From contig CABVAC010000031.1 of the NCBI GenBank assembly GCA_902496275.1, positions 1 to 22,861 on the forward strand: DNA of 22,861 bases, given 5' to 3'. The notes beneath the pieces were generated by a model. It saw only the letters and a list, made by a program, of their open reading frames with translations, was not told where the DNA came from and did no database searches. Shown in pieces: positions 14,607-21,132 of the stretch. The translations under genes were made by a program, and so were the position numbers. This DNA is from an uncultured Collinsella sp. Lineage in GTDB: Bacteria; Actinomycetota; Coriobacteriia; Coriobacteriales; Coriobacteriaceae. Numbering within the stretch: position 1 is the stretch's first letter; every line of letters begins with the position of its first letter.

Positions 14607-16553
14607 CTAGAACGTTCCGCCGCCGCCTCCGCCGACGCCGCCACCGCCGCCACCGGAAAAGCCGCCGCCGCTGCCGCCGCTCGAGCTATCGGAACTCGAA
14701 GCCAGCTCGCGGATGGTCTCGTGATACACATCGTTGAACGAATCGAGCGGAGACTCGTTGCCGTAGTGATGGTAATACCACCAGTAGCAGGGGTAGTTGT
14801 CGTAGAAATCGTCGCTGTTGCGCAGGTCCGCAGGCACGGCCTCGGCCAGCTGTCGCAGCACTTCTTTCGAAACGCCCAGGGCAACGCCCATCACCAGCAG
14901 CTTGTTCCACAGAATCAGATCGCTGGGGATGGCCTCCTTCAGGCGCGTAAAGTCCTCGAGCCAATGCTTAAGCGCCTTGCAGCGAGCCGCCACCTCGGCG
15001 CCCTCCGGCGTGTAACGGCGGAAGGTGCAGCTCAGGACAAAGCCCACGATCGTGACGGGGATCGAGATCATAGCGGCACCGACGTTGGCATCCGCAAAGT
15101 CGGTATAGAACAGAGAGCCCAGAATGCCAAAGACAATGATGATGCCGAGAACCAGGCCGGCCACCATCGCGATAGTGCCATCCGAAGCAATAAGCTCGCG
15201 CGCCTCCAGCTTGCCCTTAACTGTGCTCTGATAGTCCTCGAGCTTGTCGCCAACAGATGTGGTGCGCTCGCTAGCGTACTCCTCCAGCTCGCTAAACGTG
15301 CGCGAACGGACTCCGTCCTTATCGGGCTTAACGCCGGCGAAGAAGACCTTGAGCACATCGCGATCGATGCCGTCCTTCTTGGCAGCCTTCCAGGCCTCGT
15401 CGGTCACTGTGATGCGATACGTCTGCTCCTCTTTTTCGCGACGGAGCAGACCCTTCTTCTTGGTCTCGGTCGCTTCTTCCAGCTTGATCACGCGGTCGTC
15501 GGTCAGCTTCATCAGTGTGGCGATATATGCCTGATCGGGCACGTCATTCCAGCTCATAAGAGCTGCAAGCACCGCGGGATGGTCGGCAGAGGGCACATCG
15601 CGGAAGTACTCGTCCTGGAAGAGCGGCTTGGGCTTGGGCCTGTGCAGCTTGAGCATCACGATCGCGCCGGTATAGGCAACCGCCACAACAACACACACCA
15701 CGGCAATCGTGCTGGCAACCGCACGCGCGTGCTCACGGCGGGCGTTGGCCTCGTCGGCCCATTCCTTCTCTTCGCTCAGGATCGTTGACATGCGCTCTTC
15801 ACCCGAGGCGGCAAGCTGCGGCACCCAGTCGCTGGGGAAGGCGATGCGTGCCTCGGCGAATTCGCCCTGATGCACACAGGGAATGGTATAGGTGACCATG
15901 GGCTCGTCCTCATCGAGCGACACGTCGCCCGTCAGCGGACCGTGGCCCCATGCGCGGAAGTTATCGCCTTTGACGGCCGCCGTCCCGGCAGCGGCATTTG
16001 CGAAGCGCACTTCCATCTCGACATCGTCGGAATCCGCAGACCAGCCGTCGCCCACGAACTTCCAGTAGAGCTCGGCGGTATCGGCCCAGTTCATAACCGC
16101 ACCGGTCATGGTGTAGCTCACGTAATAGATCGCGCTGTCGCCGCTCTCGTGGGGGCTGAACACCTTAATCCTTACGCCGTCACCGGCCTGCTCGACCGTG
16201 TAGACACCAGAATCGCCCTTGTTCGCGCTATCGACTTTGTTAAACGCGGTGTCCTCTTCCTCGACACTCAGCACGTCAACGCCCGCCGTGCCGCCCTGCT
16301 GGTTGGTGCCCGTATTGATCTCCCAAAACACGCCGTTGATGTCGTCGTCGAAATCAAACTGGCGTCCCTCGACAACGGTCAGCGATCCATCGGCCTCGAC
16401 CGTGGCACTGATGTAGGTTTGGGTCATGGAATACCCGTCGGCACGTGCAACGGCGGGTAGCAGCAGCAGCGCGCACGCGACGAGCGCGCAAATGGAAGCA
16501 AATCGCGCAAACAGGCAGCGCTGCCGACAGGTCTTGGCAACGGGGGCGTTCAT
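14607..16553 (-). CDS. DUF2207-domain membrane protein (YciQ-like)
   Basis: Exported membrane protein of 648 aa, function unknown for the family. A signal peptide (1-38, RCLFARF then a hydrophobic core, likely cut after ARA) is followed by an extracytoplasmic DUF2207 domain (about 39-270, opening with YSMTQTYISATVEADGSLTV). Membrane helices lie at about 278-300, 461-481 and 490-511. The tail is very Gly-rich (about 625-648, GGGFSGGGGGG..., ending GGGGTF), a hallmark of this family. ATG 16553 has AAGGATGTGCCT before it and gives a clean signal peptide. The in-frame ATG 16589 would bury it behind 12 residues. It is monocistronic and flanked by gene-poor DNA. Confidence 0.88.
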   Translation of the reverse strand: MNAPVAKTCRQRCLFARFASICALVACALLLLPAVARADGYSMTQTYISATVEADGSLTVVEGRQFDFDDDINGVFWEINTGTNQQGGTAGVDVLSVEEEDTAFNKVDSANKGDSGVYTVEQAGDGVRIKVFSPHESGDSAIYYVSYTMTGAVMNWADTAELYWKFVGDGWSADSDDVEMEVRFANAAAGTAAVKGDNFRAWGHGPLTGDVSLDEDEPMVTYTIPCVHQGEFAEARIAFPSDWVPQLAASGEERMSTILSEEKEWADEANARREHARAVASTIAVVCVVVAVAYTGAIVMLKLHRPKPKPLFQDEYFRDVPSADHPAVLAALMSWNDVPDQAYIATLMKLTDDRVIKLEEATETKKKGLLRREKEEQTYRITVTDEAWKAAKKDGIDRDVLKVFFAGVKPDKDGVRSRTFSELEEYASERTTSVGDKLEDYQSTVKGKLEARELIASDGTIAMVAGLVLGIIIVFGILGSLFYTDFADANVGAAMISIPVTIVGFVLSCTFRRYTPEGAEVAARCKALKHWLEDFTRLKEAIPSDLILWNKLLVMGVALGVSKEVLRQLAEAVPADLRNSDDFYDNYPCYWWYYHHYGNESPLDSFNDVYHETIRELASSSDSSSGGSGGGFSGGGGGGVGGGGGGTF

Positions 16554-16667
16554 AGGCACATCCTTTGTCTGTGATACCAGTAGCGTCATTGTCCCACGTT
16601 TGCGGGTTCATGTGACGAACATCTAGGTCAGCGGAGTATCAAACGGGACGAAAGTCACGCCCGCGGC

Positions 16668-16722
16668 CGGCACCTGGGGACGTTCCTTATTTGCCGGCAA
16701 TCTGGGACACTCCTTGGCATAG
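16668..16722. repeat. REP-like degenerate tandem motif
   Basis: TGGGGACGTTCCTTA (16675-16689) and CTGGGACACTCCTT (16702-16715) are two related copies separated by TTTGCCGGCAAT-type sequence. GCCGGC occurs on both sides (16666-16671 and 16693-16698). The cores resemble 3168-3180 and 14220-14233. This is consistent with remnants of extragenic palindromes of the RAYT/IS200 type, as an inference. Confidence 0.4.
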
Positions 16723-16741
16723 CCCACTCCGGCAATAGATA
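16714..16741 (+). promoter_or_regulatory. Weak candidate promoter for a small RNA
   Basis: TTGGCA (16714-16719), a 16-bp spacer and TAGATA (16736-16741) form a plausible plus-strand promoter that would start transcription near 16748. The -10 match is only partial. Confidence 0.3.
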
Positions 16742-16747
16742 CCACTT

Positions 16748-16924
16748 CATAGCTCCGTCACAGGTGTAGCGGCTTTGTGTGGGCGCAGTGTGAGCCGATT
16801 AAGCCGCCAGCCGAGGGGCATAAAGCAGTTGAGCGAAAACGGTTTGCCCCTTTGCCGTTCGCTTGAGGATCATGTCCCCCTTTTCCGCGGAAACCCCGGC
16901 AGTTGCGAAGAGCTGCCGGGGTTT
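16748..16924 (+). ncRNA. Candidate structured small RNA ending in an orphan terminator-like hairpin
   Basis: A 12-bp perfect stem AAACCCCGGCAG (16891-16902) / CTGCCGGGGTTT (16913-16924) sits between two divergently transcribed genes, so it ends neither. Upstream are GCGGCTT (16769-16775) / AAGCCGC (16801-16807) and a hairpin AGCGAA..CGG (16832-16842) / CCG..TTCGCT (16855-16863). The 12-nt loop of that hairpin contains TGCCCCT (16845-16851), exactly complementary to AGGGGCA (16814-16820), allowing a pseudoknot. There is no credible coding frame. It does not match an RNA family I know. The T tract is weak. The remaining bases to 17054 hold nothing I can identify. Confidence 0.35.
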
Positions 16925-17054
16925 CTGTCGTTTGAGGGGTTGAAGGGGCTGAGCTTGGGGCGGTAATCGAGGTGTTGAGTCGGTGCCCGCCGCGCACAAC
17001 ACGCAGCCTCGGCAACTCGCGAGCATCGACGACGCCCCCCACCTCACCCCGCGC

Positions 17055-17060
17055 TATACT
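17055..17060 (+). promoter_or_regulatory. -10 box placing transcription start at the gluQRS start codon
   Basis: TATACT (17055-17060) ends 7 bp before the ATG at 17068, and no purine-rich ribosome-binding site lies between. This arrangement predicts a leaderless mRNA, common in actinobacteria. No good -35 box is seen. Confidence 0.55.
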
Positions 17061-17067
17061 CGTCCGC

Positions 17068-18069
17068 ATGGATATCAACGCATGCAACATAGCAACACAC
17101 GCCGTGGGCGCACCAGCAGCGGCCGCTCCCGTGCCCGTCGTGGGCCGCTTTGCCCCGTCGCCCTCGGGCCGCATGCACCTGGGCAACGTGTTCAGCTGCC
17201 TGTGCGCGTGGCTTTCAGCCCGCAGCCAAGGCGGCAGCATCGTGCTGCGCATCGAGGATCTGGACGATCGCTGCAAGCGCCCGGAACTTGCCGCTCAACT
17301 GATTGACGACCTGGCCTGGCTAGGGCTTGAGTGGGACGAAGGCCCCTACTACCAGCACGATCGCCTCGACCTGTACGAGAGCGCCTTGCACCAGCTACAA
17401 GACGTCGGCCTCACCTATCCCTGCTTTTGCACGCGCGCCGAGCTCCACGCCGCGAGCGCGCCGCATGCCAGCGACGGCACACCCATCTACCGTGGCGCCT
17501 GCCGAAGCCTTTCGGCCGAAGAAATCGCCCGCCGCAGTGCCCTGCGCGCTCCGGCCACGCGCCTGCGCGTGCCCGCCGTCGACGACCTCGCAGACGATGT
17601 GGTCGAATTCGTTGACCGCACGTACGGAGCCCAATGCGAGGCACTCGCCACCGAGTGCGGCGACTTTTTGGTGCGTCGCAGCGACGGCGTGTTTGCTTAT
17701 CAGCTGGCCGTGGTGGTCGACGACGCCGCCATGGGCGTCACCGAGATCGTACGCGGATGTGACCTGCTTGGTTCCACGCCGCGCCAGATCTATCTGCAAC
17801 ATCTGCTGGGACTGCCCACACCGCGCTACGCGCACATTCCGCTGCTCATGTCGCCGGACGGCCGCCGCCTTTCCAAGCGCGATCGCGATCTGGACCTGAG
17901 CGAACTACGCGCACGATTTGGCACGCCCGAGGCACTGTTGGGATGGCTCGCCGGGCAAACAGGCATCGCGCCGGACACCACGCCGCGCTCTGCCGAACAG
18001 CTGGTCGAGCACTTTAGATGGGACGTCATCCGTGCGCACCGCGAGAACATCACTGTAACGGTCGAGTAG
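17068..18069 (+). CDS. gluQ: Glutamyl-Q tRNA(Asp) synthetase
   Basis: Truncated class I synthetase paralogue of 333 aa that charges glutamate onto the queuosine base at position 34 of tRNA(Asp), not onto a tRNA 3' end. It has the HIGH-type motif PSPSGRMHLGN (30-40), the zinc site typical of GluQRS (C119, C121, Y141, C145 in CFC...YRGAC) and the KMSKS-type loop RRLSKRD (266-272). It lacks the anticodon-binding domain of GltX, as expected. The start is taken at ATG 17068, next to TATACT. The frame is open upstream to 16972, but that part has no family similarity. It converges with the metallophosphoesterase gene with 15 bp between stops. Its presence implies the organism has queuosine in tRNA(Asp). 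Confidence 0.93.
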   Translation: MDINACNIATHAVGAPAAAAPVPVVGRFAPSPSGRMHLGNVFSCLCAWLSARSQGGSIVLRIEDLDDRCKRPELAAQLIDDLAWLGLEWDEGPYYQHDRLDLYESALHQLQDVGLTYPCFCTRAELHAASAPHASDGTPIYRGACRSLSAEEIARRSALRAPATRLRVPAVDDLADDVVEFVDRTYGAQCEALATECGDFLVRRSDGVFAYQLAVVVDDAAMGVTEIVRGCDLLGSTPRQIYLQHLLGLPTPRYAHIPLLMSPDGRRLSKRDRDLDLSELRARFGTPEALLGWLAGQTGIAPDTTPRSAEQLVEHFRWDVIRAHRENITVTVE

Positions 18070-18084
18070 CCAGCCACCCCGCCT

Positions 18085-18810
18085 CTACGCAACATCCCAG
18101 GGCTGGAGTTCGTCACCCAAGCGAACGATGCAGTCGTAGAGCACGGTATGGCGCTCGGCCGGGTTGGCATCCCGATGAAAATGCCCGTAATACCAGCGTT
18201 TGTAGTCCATGCGATCTTCCAGCTCATCGAAAAATGCCGTAAGTCGATCAACCGTGGGGCAATTCCAGCTGGATGCCGGATAAAGCGTGGGCGAAAGCAT
18301 GCGCGTAGAGCAGGTGTGGGTGATCACGTAGTCGACCTTCCAGCCCATGCTCTCGAGCTTTGCCCGCGCCTCCTCAAAGTTGCGCTCGTCCGGCAGCTCC
18401 TGCGGCCACCAGCTGGAATACGGAATGCGGTATTCCTTATCCACGCTCGTGGCGCCGCCCATGGTAAAGATTGTTGAGCCATCAAGCTCAAAAACCTCGC
18501 CGCGCGTCAGGCGCCGTATGGGAGAGGTATCCGACAGGCGCTGCGTCAGCCCGCCGTGCCACAACTCCATGGGGCGCTCCGCCCAGTGATCGAAACGTTC
18601 GTGGTTGCCGTCGACGAACAGCACGGTATAGGGGCGCGACTCCAGCCAGGCGATATCGGCACATTCCTCGGCAGAGAAATCCCACGGAAAGCCAAAGTCG
18701 CCCGCGACAATCAGATAGTCGTCGCTCGTCAAACTATCCCCAAGATCCCAGTCGCGCAGCTTTTGCATGTCGAGCCCACCGTGAATATCGCCCGTCACAT
18801 AGACCGTCAT
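18085..18810 (-). CDS. Calcineurin-like metallophosphoesterase
   Basis: Protein of 241 aa with the two-metal phosphoesterase motifs in order: GDIH (7-10), GD (37-38), GNHE (68-71), H165 (ITHTCS) and GHFH (209-212). No signal peptide or membrane segment is present, so it is cytosolic. ATG 18810 starts directly before the first catalytic strand (MTVYVTGDIHGG). In-frame sequence up to 18846 would add 12 residues without homology. The ribosome-binding site is weak (AGGGAAGTGG). It lies 85 bp after a small membrane-protein gene on the same strand, possibly co-transcribed. The substrate is unknown; phosphodiesters and phosphoproteins are both possible for the family. Confidence 0.9.
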   Translation of the reverse strand: MTVYVTGDIHGGLDMQKLRDWDLGDSLTSDDYLIVAGDFGFPWDFSAEECADIAWLESRPYTVLFVDGNHERFDHWAERPMELWHGGLTQRLSDTSPIRRLTRGEVFELDGSTIFTMGGATSVDKEYRIPYSSWWPQELPDERNFEEARAKLESMGWKVDYVITHTCSTRMLSPTLYPASSWNCPTVDRLTAFFDELEDRMDYKRWYYGHFHRDANPAERHTVLYDCIVRLGDELQPWDVA

Positions 18811-18895
18811 CGGATTACCACTTCCCTGTAAGTCGCTAGCCCACATTCTGCACGATCACTAAGCCAACCGTTCCAGCCCTTCCATCCCTTAGGGC

Positions 18896-19135
18896 TTACC
18901 CCTCGTTCTTCCATCCAAACGGGTCGAGCACCCAAAAAACCAGATCGAGCACGCCGCCGGTCATCATGGCGCCGGCAAGGGCCATGCAAACGTGCAGGGA
19001 ACTGGCACTTCGGAGCACGTCGAATGGCCCCAGAACAGCCAGCAGCGCGACCGCTGCGCCGGCTACGCACAGCGCGAGGCACGGCCCCGCGTCCTTGACG
19101 CACTTCTTTGCGAGATGCTTGGTGTTGTCACTCAT
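18896..19135 (-). CDS. Small two-helix membrane protein of unknown function
   Basis: Small protein of 79 aa with a basic N-terminus (MSDNTKHLAKKCVKDAG), two hydrophobic helices (about 17-35 and 47-69, the second including MALAGAMMTGGVLDLVFWVL) and a short charged tail. ATG 19135 is chosen because AAGGAG lies 10 nt upstream. In-frame sequence to 19192 has no such signal. I do not recognise a family. It precedes the metallophosphoesterase gene by 85 bp. Confidence 0.6.
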   Translation of the reverse strand: MSDNTKHLAKKCVKDAGPCLALCVAGAAVALLAVLGPFDVLRSASSLHVCMALAGAMMTGGVLDLVFWVLDPFGWKNEG

Positions 19136-19245
19136 CAATATCGAACTCCTTAGAGGGTCGTTGTTTGGGTACATGCCGCCGCGACAGACCAAGACGGCAA
19201 ATTAAGTCTCCCACGCCATGCGGACACAGTTGAAAGCCCTCGCGC

Positions 19246-19290
19246 AAAAAAACGACGCGCTGCAGGATTCGCATCACCTGCGGCGCGTCG
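19246..19290 (-). terminator. Strong intrinsic terminator downstream of the DUF4143 ATPase
   Basis: CGACGCGCTGCAGG (19253-19266) pairs with CCTGCGGCGCGTCG (19277-19290) over 14 bp with one G-T pair. On the minus strand it is followed by seven T (complement of 19246-19252). It lies 132 bp after the ATPase stop. In the gap the minus strand has only a 24-codon frame (19323-19397). Confidence 0.85.
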
Positions 19291-19422
19291 AAAATGATCC
19301 GCTTTCCTTCGTCCCCAACGAATCAGCTGAGTTGGTGCCGCTCGACGGAGAGGAAGAAGCCGGCGGCGTCACGAGCTGCGGCAATGTCGCTAGACATAGG
19401 AAACAGACGCGCTCTAAACGCC

Positions 19423-20718
19423 CTAAGCCCCAAGCCTACCCATTAAGAAATCGACTGCAGAAACGATTTTGATACCGTCGATGTCGGTCGGATGGCTTCC
19501 CCGGCGAACGATGATGATCTTCTCGTAACCGCCGGTAATCTTCTCGAGCGACCTGAGCTCAAAAGGACGCAGCTCGCGCTTACGCGTCGCCTCCTCGTCA
19601 ATCGACTCTGTGACCTGAATAAACTTACGATCCGAGCCGTCGCCTATCGCAACGAAGTCGATTTCGGCATCTCGAAGATGGCCCGTGAAGACCTGGTATC
19701 CGTCATAGACAAGGCGATTGTAAACGGCATTTTCGAGAACACGCCCGCTGTCGCTGCCGCGATACCCATCCAAGAAGGCTCGAAGCCCCAGATCCTCAAT
19801 GTAGAACTTACCACCGGTCTTTAAAATGTCCCGACCCTTAATATCAAATCGGCGCGCGTGCGAAAAGATATAAGTCTCCTCAAGGGCGGACACACAAGTG
19901 TCCACGACTCCGTGCGAGGATTTCACCCCGTTCTCTGCCAGCGTTCCAACGATCTTATTAATTGATGTCGGGTTTGAAATGTTATCAGCCAAGTAGGAAG
20001 TGACGCGGTCGAGCACACTCCTGCTCGTCACCGACCGTCTACCCCGACGTGCCTCGCGAGCCAAAATGTCGCGCCCGACGATTGTTTGGTACGTGCTCCA
20101 GATATAGTCCTTCATTTCCTGCTCCGGTAGCTGTGAAGCAGCAAGAAACGGCAGGCCTCCAAACGTCAGATAGCGGTCAAGAAGATCGTCGAGTGCAACA
20201 ATATCCTCCTGGCCAAAAACAGCGAGCCTATTCGTGACGTCAGTCGGACCAAGAAAGTCGACATATTCCGAAAAAGTGAGCGGATGCATCCGAATCTCGA
20301 CATACCTGCCCGAGATTAAGGTCGCAATCTCAGACGAAAGGAGAAAAGCGTTCGAACCCGTAACGTATATATCACAGTCCCGGTCGACACGAAGTGCGTT
20401 AATCGCCTTTTCCCATCCGGCAACCTCCTGAAGCTCGTCGAAGAAGAGATAGCACCTCTTGCCCGCAGGCATTAGGCCGTCGACATGACGGTAAAGCTCT
20501 CGCCAATCACGCACGCCCTCCAGCTCAAATGACTCCATCTTAAAGGTCAAAAGACATTCGGATGGAACGCCGTTATCCTCCAGATGTTTGCGCATCATGT
20601 CCAGAAGCGTCGATTTGCCGCAACGGCGCATACCCGTTACGACCTTGATGACATCCGCATCACGAAAGGCGATCAACTTTTCGAGATATCGATTTCTGGG
20701 AACCATCCGTTTATCCAT
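19423..20718 (-). CDS. AAA_14/DUF4143 ATPase
   Basis: ATPase of 431 aa of the widespread AAA_14-DUF4143 family, often of accessory character and without an established role. Walker A is GMRRCGKST (29-37), Walker B is CYLFFDELQ (89-97), and the sensor strand YVTGSNAFLLS (118-128) precedes SGRYVEIRMHPLTFSEY. The DUF4143 half (about 205-425) includes FYIEDLGLRAFL and a nuclease-like fold segment ENAVYNRL...EIDFVA..KFIQVT. The expected catalytic Lys of the PD-(D/E)xK pattern appears changed. ATG 20718 follows GGGGCGAG. A GTG at 20748 is in frame but lies in the repeat array. Base composition is less GC-rich than the core genes. The gene is divergent from a DNA methyltransferase. Confidence 0.9.
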   Translation of the reverse strand: MDKRMVPRNRYLEKLIAFRDADVIKVVTGMRRCGKSTLLDMMRKHLEDNGVPSECLLTFKMESFELEGVRDWRELYRHVDGLMPAGKRCYLFFDELQEVAGWEKAINALRVDRDCDIYVTGSNAFLLSSEIATLISGRYVEIRMHPLTFSEYVDFLGPTDVTNRLAVFGQEDIVALDDLLDRYLTFGGLPFLAASQLPEQEMKDYIWSTYQTIVGRDILAREARRGRRSVTSRSVLDRVTSYLADNISNPTSINKIVGTLAENGVKSSHGVVDTCVSALEETYIFSHARRFDIKGRDILKTGGKFYIEDLGLRAFLDGYRGSDSGRVLENAVYNRLVYDGYQVFTGHLRDAEIDFVAIGDGSDRKFIQVTESIDEEATRKRELRPFELRSLEKITGGYEKIIIVRRGSHPTDIDGIKIVSAVDFLMGRLGA

Positions 20719-20730
20719 CGCTCGCCCCAA

Positions 20731-20809
20731 TCTGCAAGTTTTTCTCACAGAATGACAAGAACTTGCGAATTTTGCAAGTTCTTGTCACGACGCGACGAGA
20801 ACTTGCAGA
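20731..20809. promoter_or_regulatory. Array of four AACTTGC half-sites (nested palindromes) before the DUF4143 ATPase
   Basis: TGACAAGAACTTGC (20753-20766) is a perfect 14-bp inverted repeat of 20774-20787 around a 7-bp centre. An outer pair TCTGCAAGTT (20731-20740) / AACTTGCAGA (20800-20809) encloses it. The four half-sites alternate in orientation and lie between the likely -10 box (20824-20829) and the ATG (20718). They may be DNA operators or, in the leader RNA, a stable hairpin. Autoregulation is an inference. Confidence 0.7.
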
Positions 20810-20823
20810 ATTACATCAGAGCT

Positions 20824-20829
20824 ATTATA
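20824..20829 (-). promoter_or_regulatory. -10 box of the DUF4143 ATPase promoter
   Basis: The complement reads a consensus TATAAT. TTGCTT (20845-20850) lies 15 bp upstream as a weak -35. A start near 20816 would give a leader of about 98 nt containing the half-site array. The stretch 20830-21074 holds short hairpins (CCCGT-CTG-ACGGG at 20941-20953, TTTGAG / CTCAAA near 20972-20990) and no convincing gene. Confidence 0.5.
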
Positions 20830-21074
20830 AGTCGGGCTCAGTCAAAGCAACGTCAAGGCGCAGAACAATGCTATGGGGCGAATCGTTCAAGAGTGCGTTG
20901 AACAATTTCATTCCCGCATTTTTGGAATGCCCATAAGATGCCCGTCTGACGGGAAGCGATCTGGGCCATCTTTGAGCAGAAACTCAAATGCTGGCGCGCC
21001 GCCTGCACTTATCGAGTTTCCCGCAAATGCTATAAATAGAAAGTTTATTTACATAGCGAGACACTCCTGGACGT

Positions 21075-21104
21075 TTGACTTTCATCCTGGTAGCCTGGAT
21101 ATCT
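21075..21104 (+). promoter_or_regulatory. Candidate promoter of the cytosine methyltransferase
   Basis: TTGACT (21075-21080) is a near-consensus -35 box. GATATC (21098-21103) or ATATCT (21099-21104) lies 17-18 bp downstream as -10. The predicted start is about 20 bp before the GTG start codon. Confidence 0.5.
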
Positions 21105-21132
21105 AGAAGTTTCTGTTTGGAGAGGGTTAGCA

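Noticed and set aside
14409..15788. A 459-codon plus-strand frame
   Set aside because: It runs through the MITE-like element and the antisense of the DUF2207 gene; the low-complexity Ala run reflects the Gly-rich tail on the other strand.
16758..17276. A 172-codon minus-strand frame between the DUF2207 and gluQRS genes
   Set aside because: It overlaps the structured region and the start of gluQRS, with Arg/Ser-rich shadow-type composition and no ribosome-binding site.
19218..19472. An 84-codon plus-strand frame
   Set aside because: It has no ribosome-binding site, covers the strong terminator hairpin, and overlaps the end of the ATPase gene.
20873..21106. A 77-codon plus-strand frame before the methyltransferase
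   Set aside because: It has no ribosome-binding site and covers the methyltransferase promoter; composition is not convincing.
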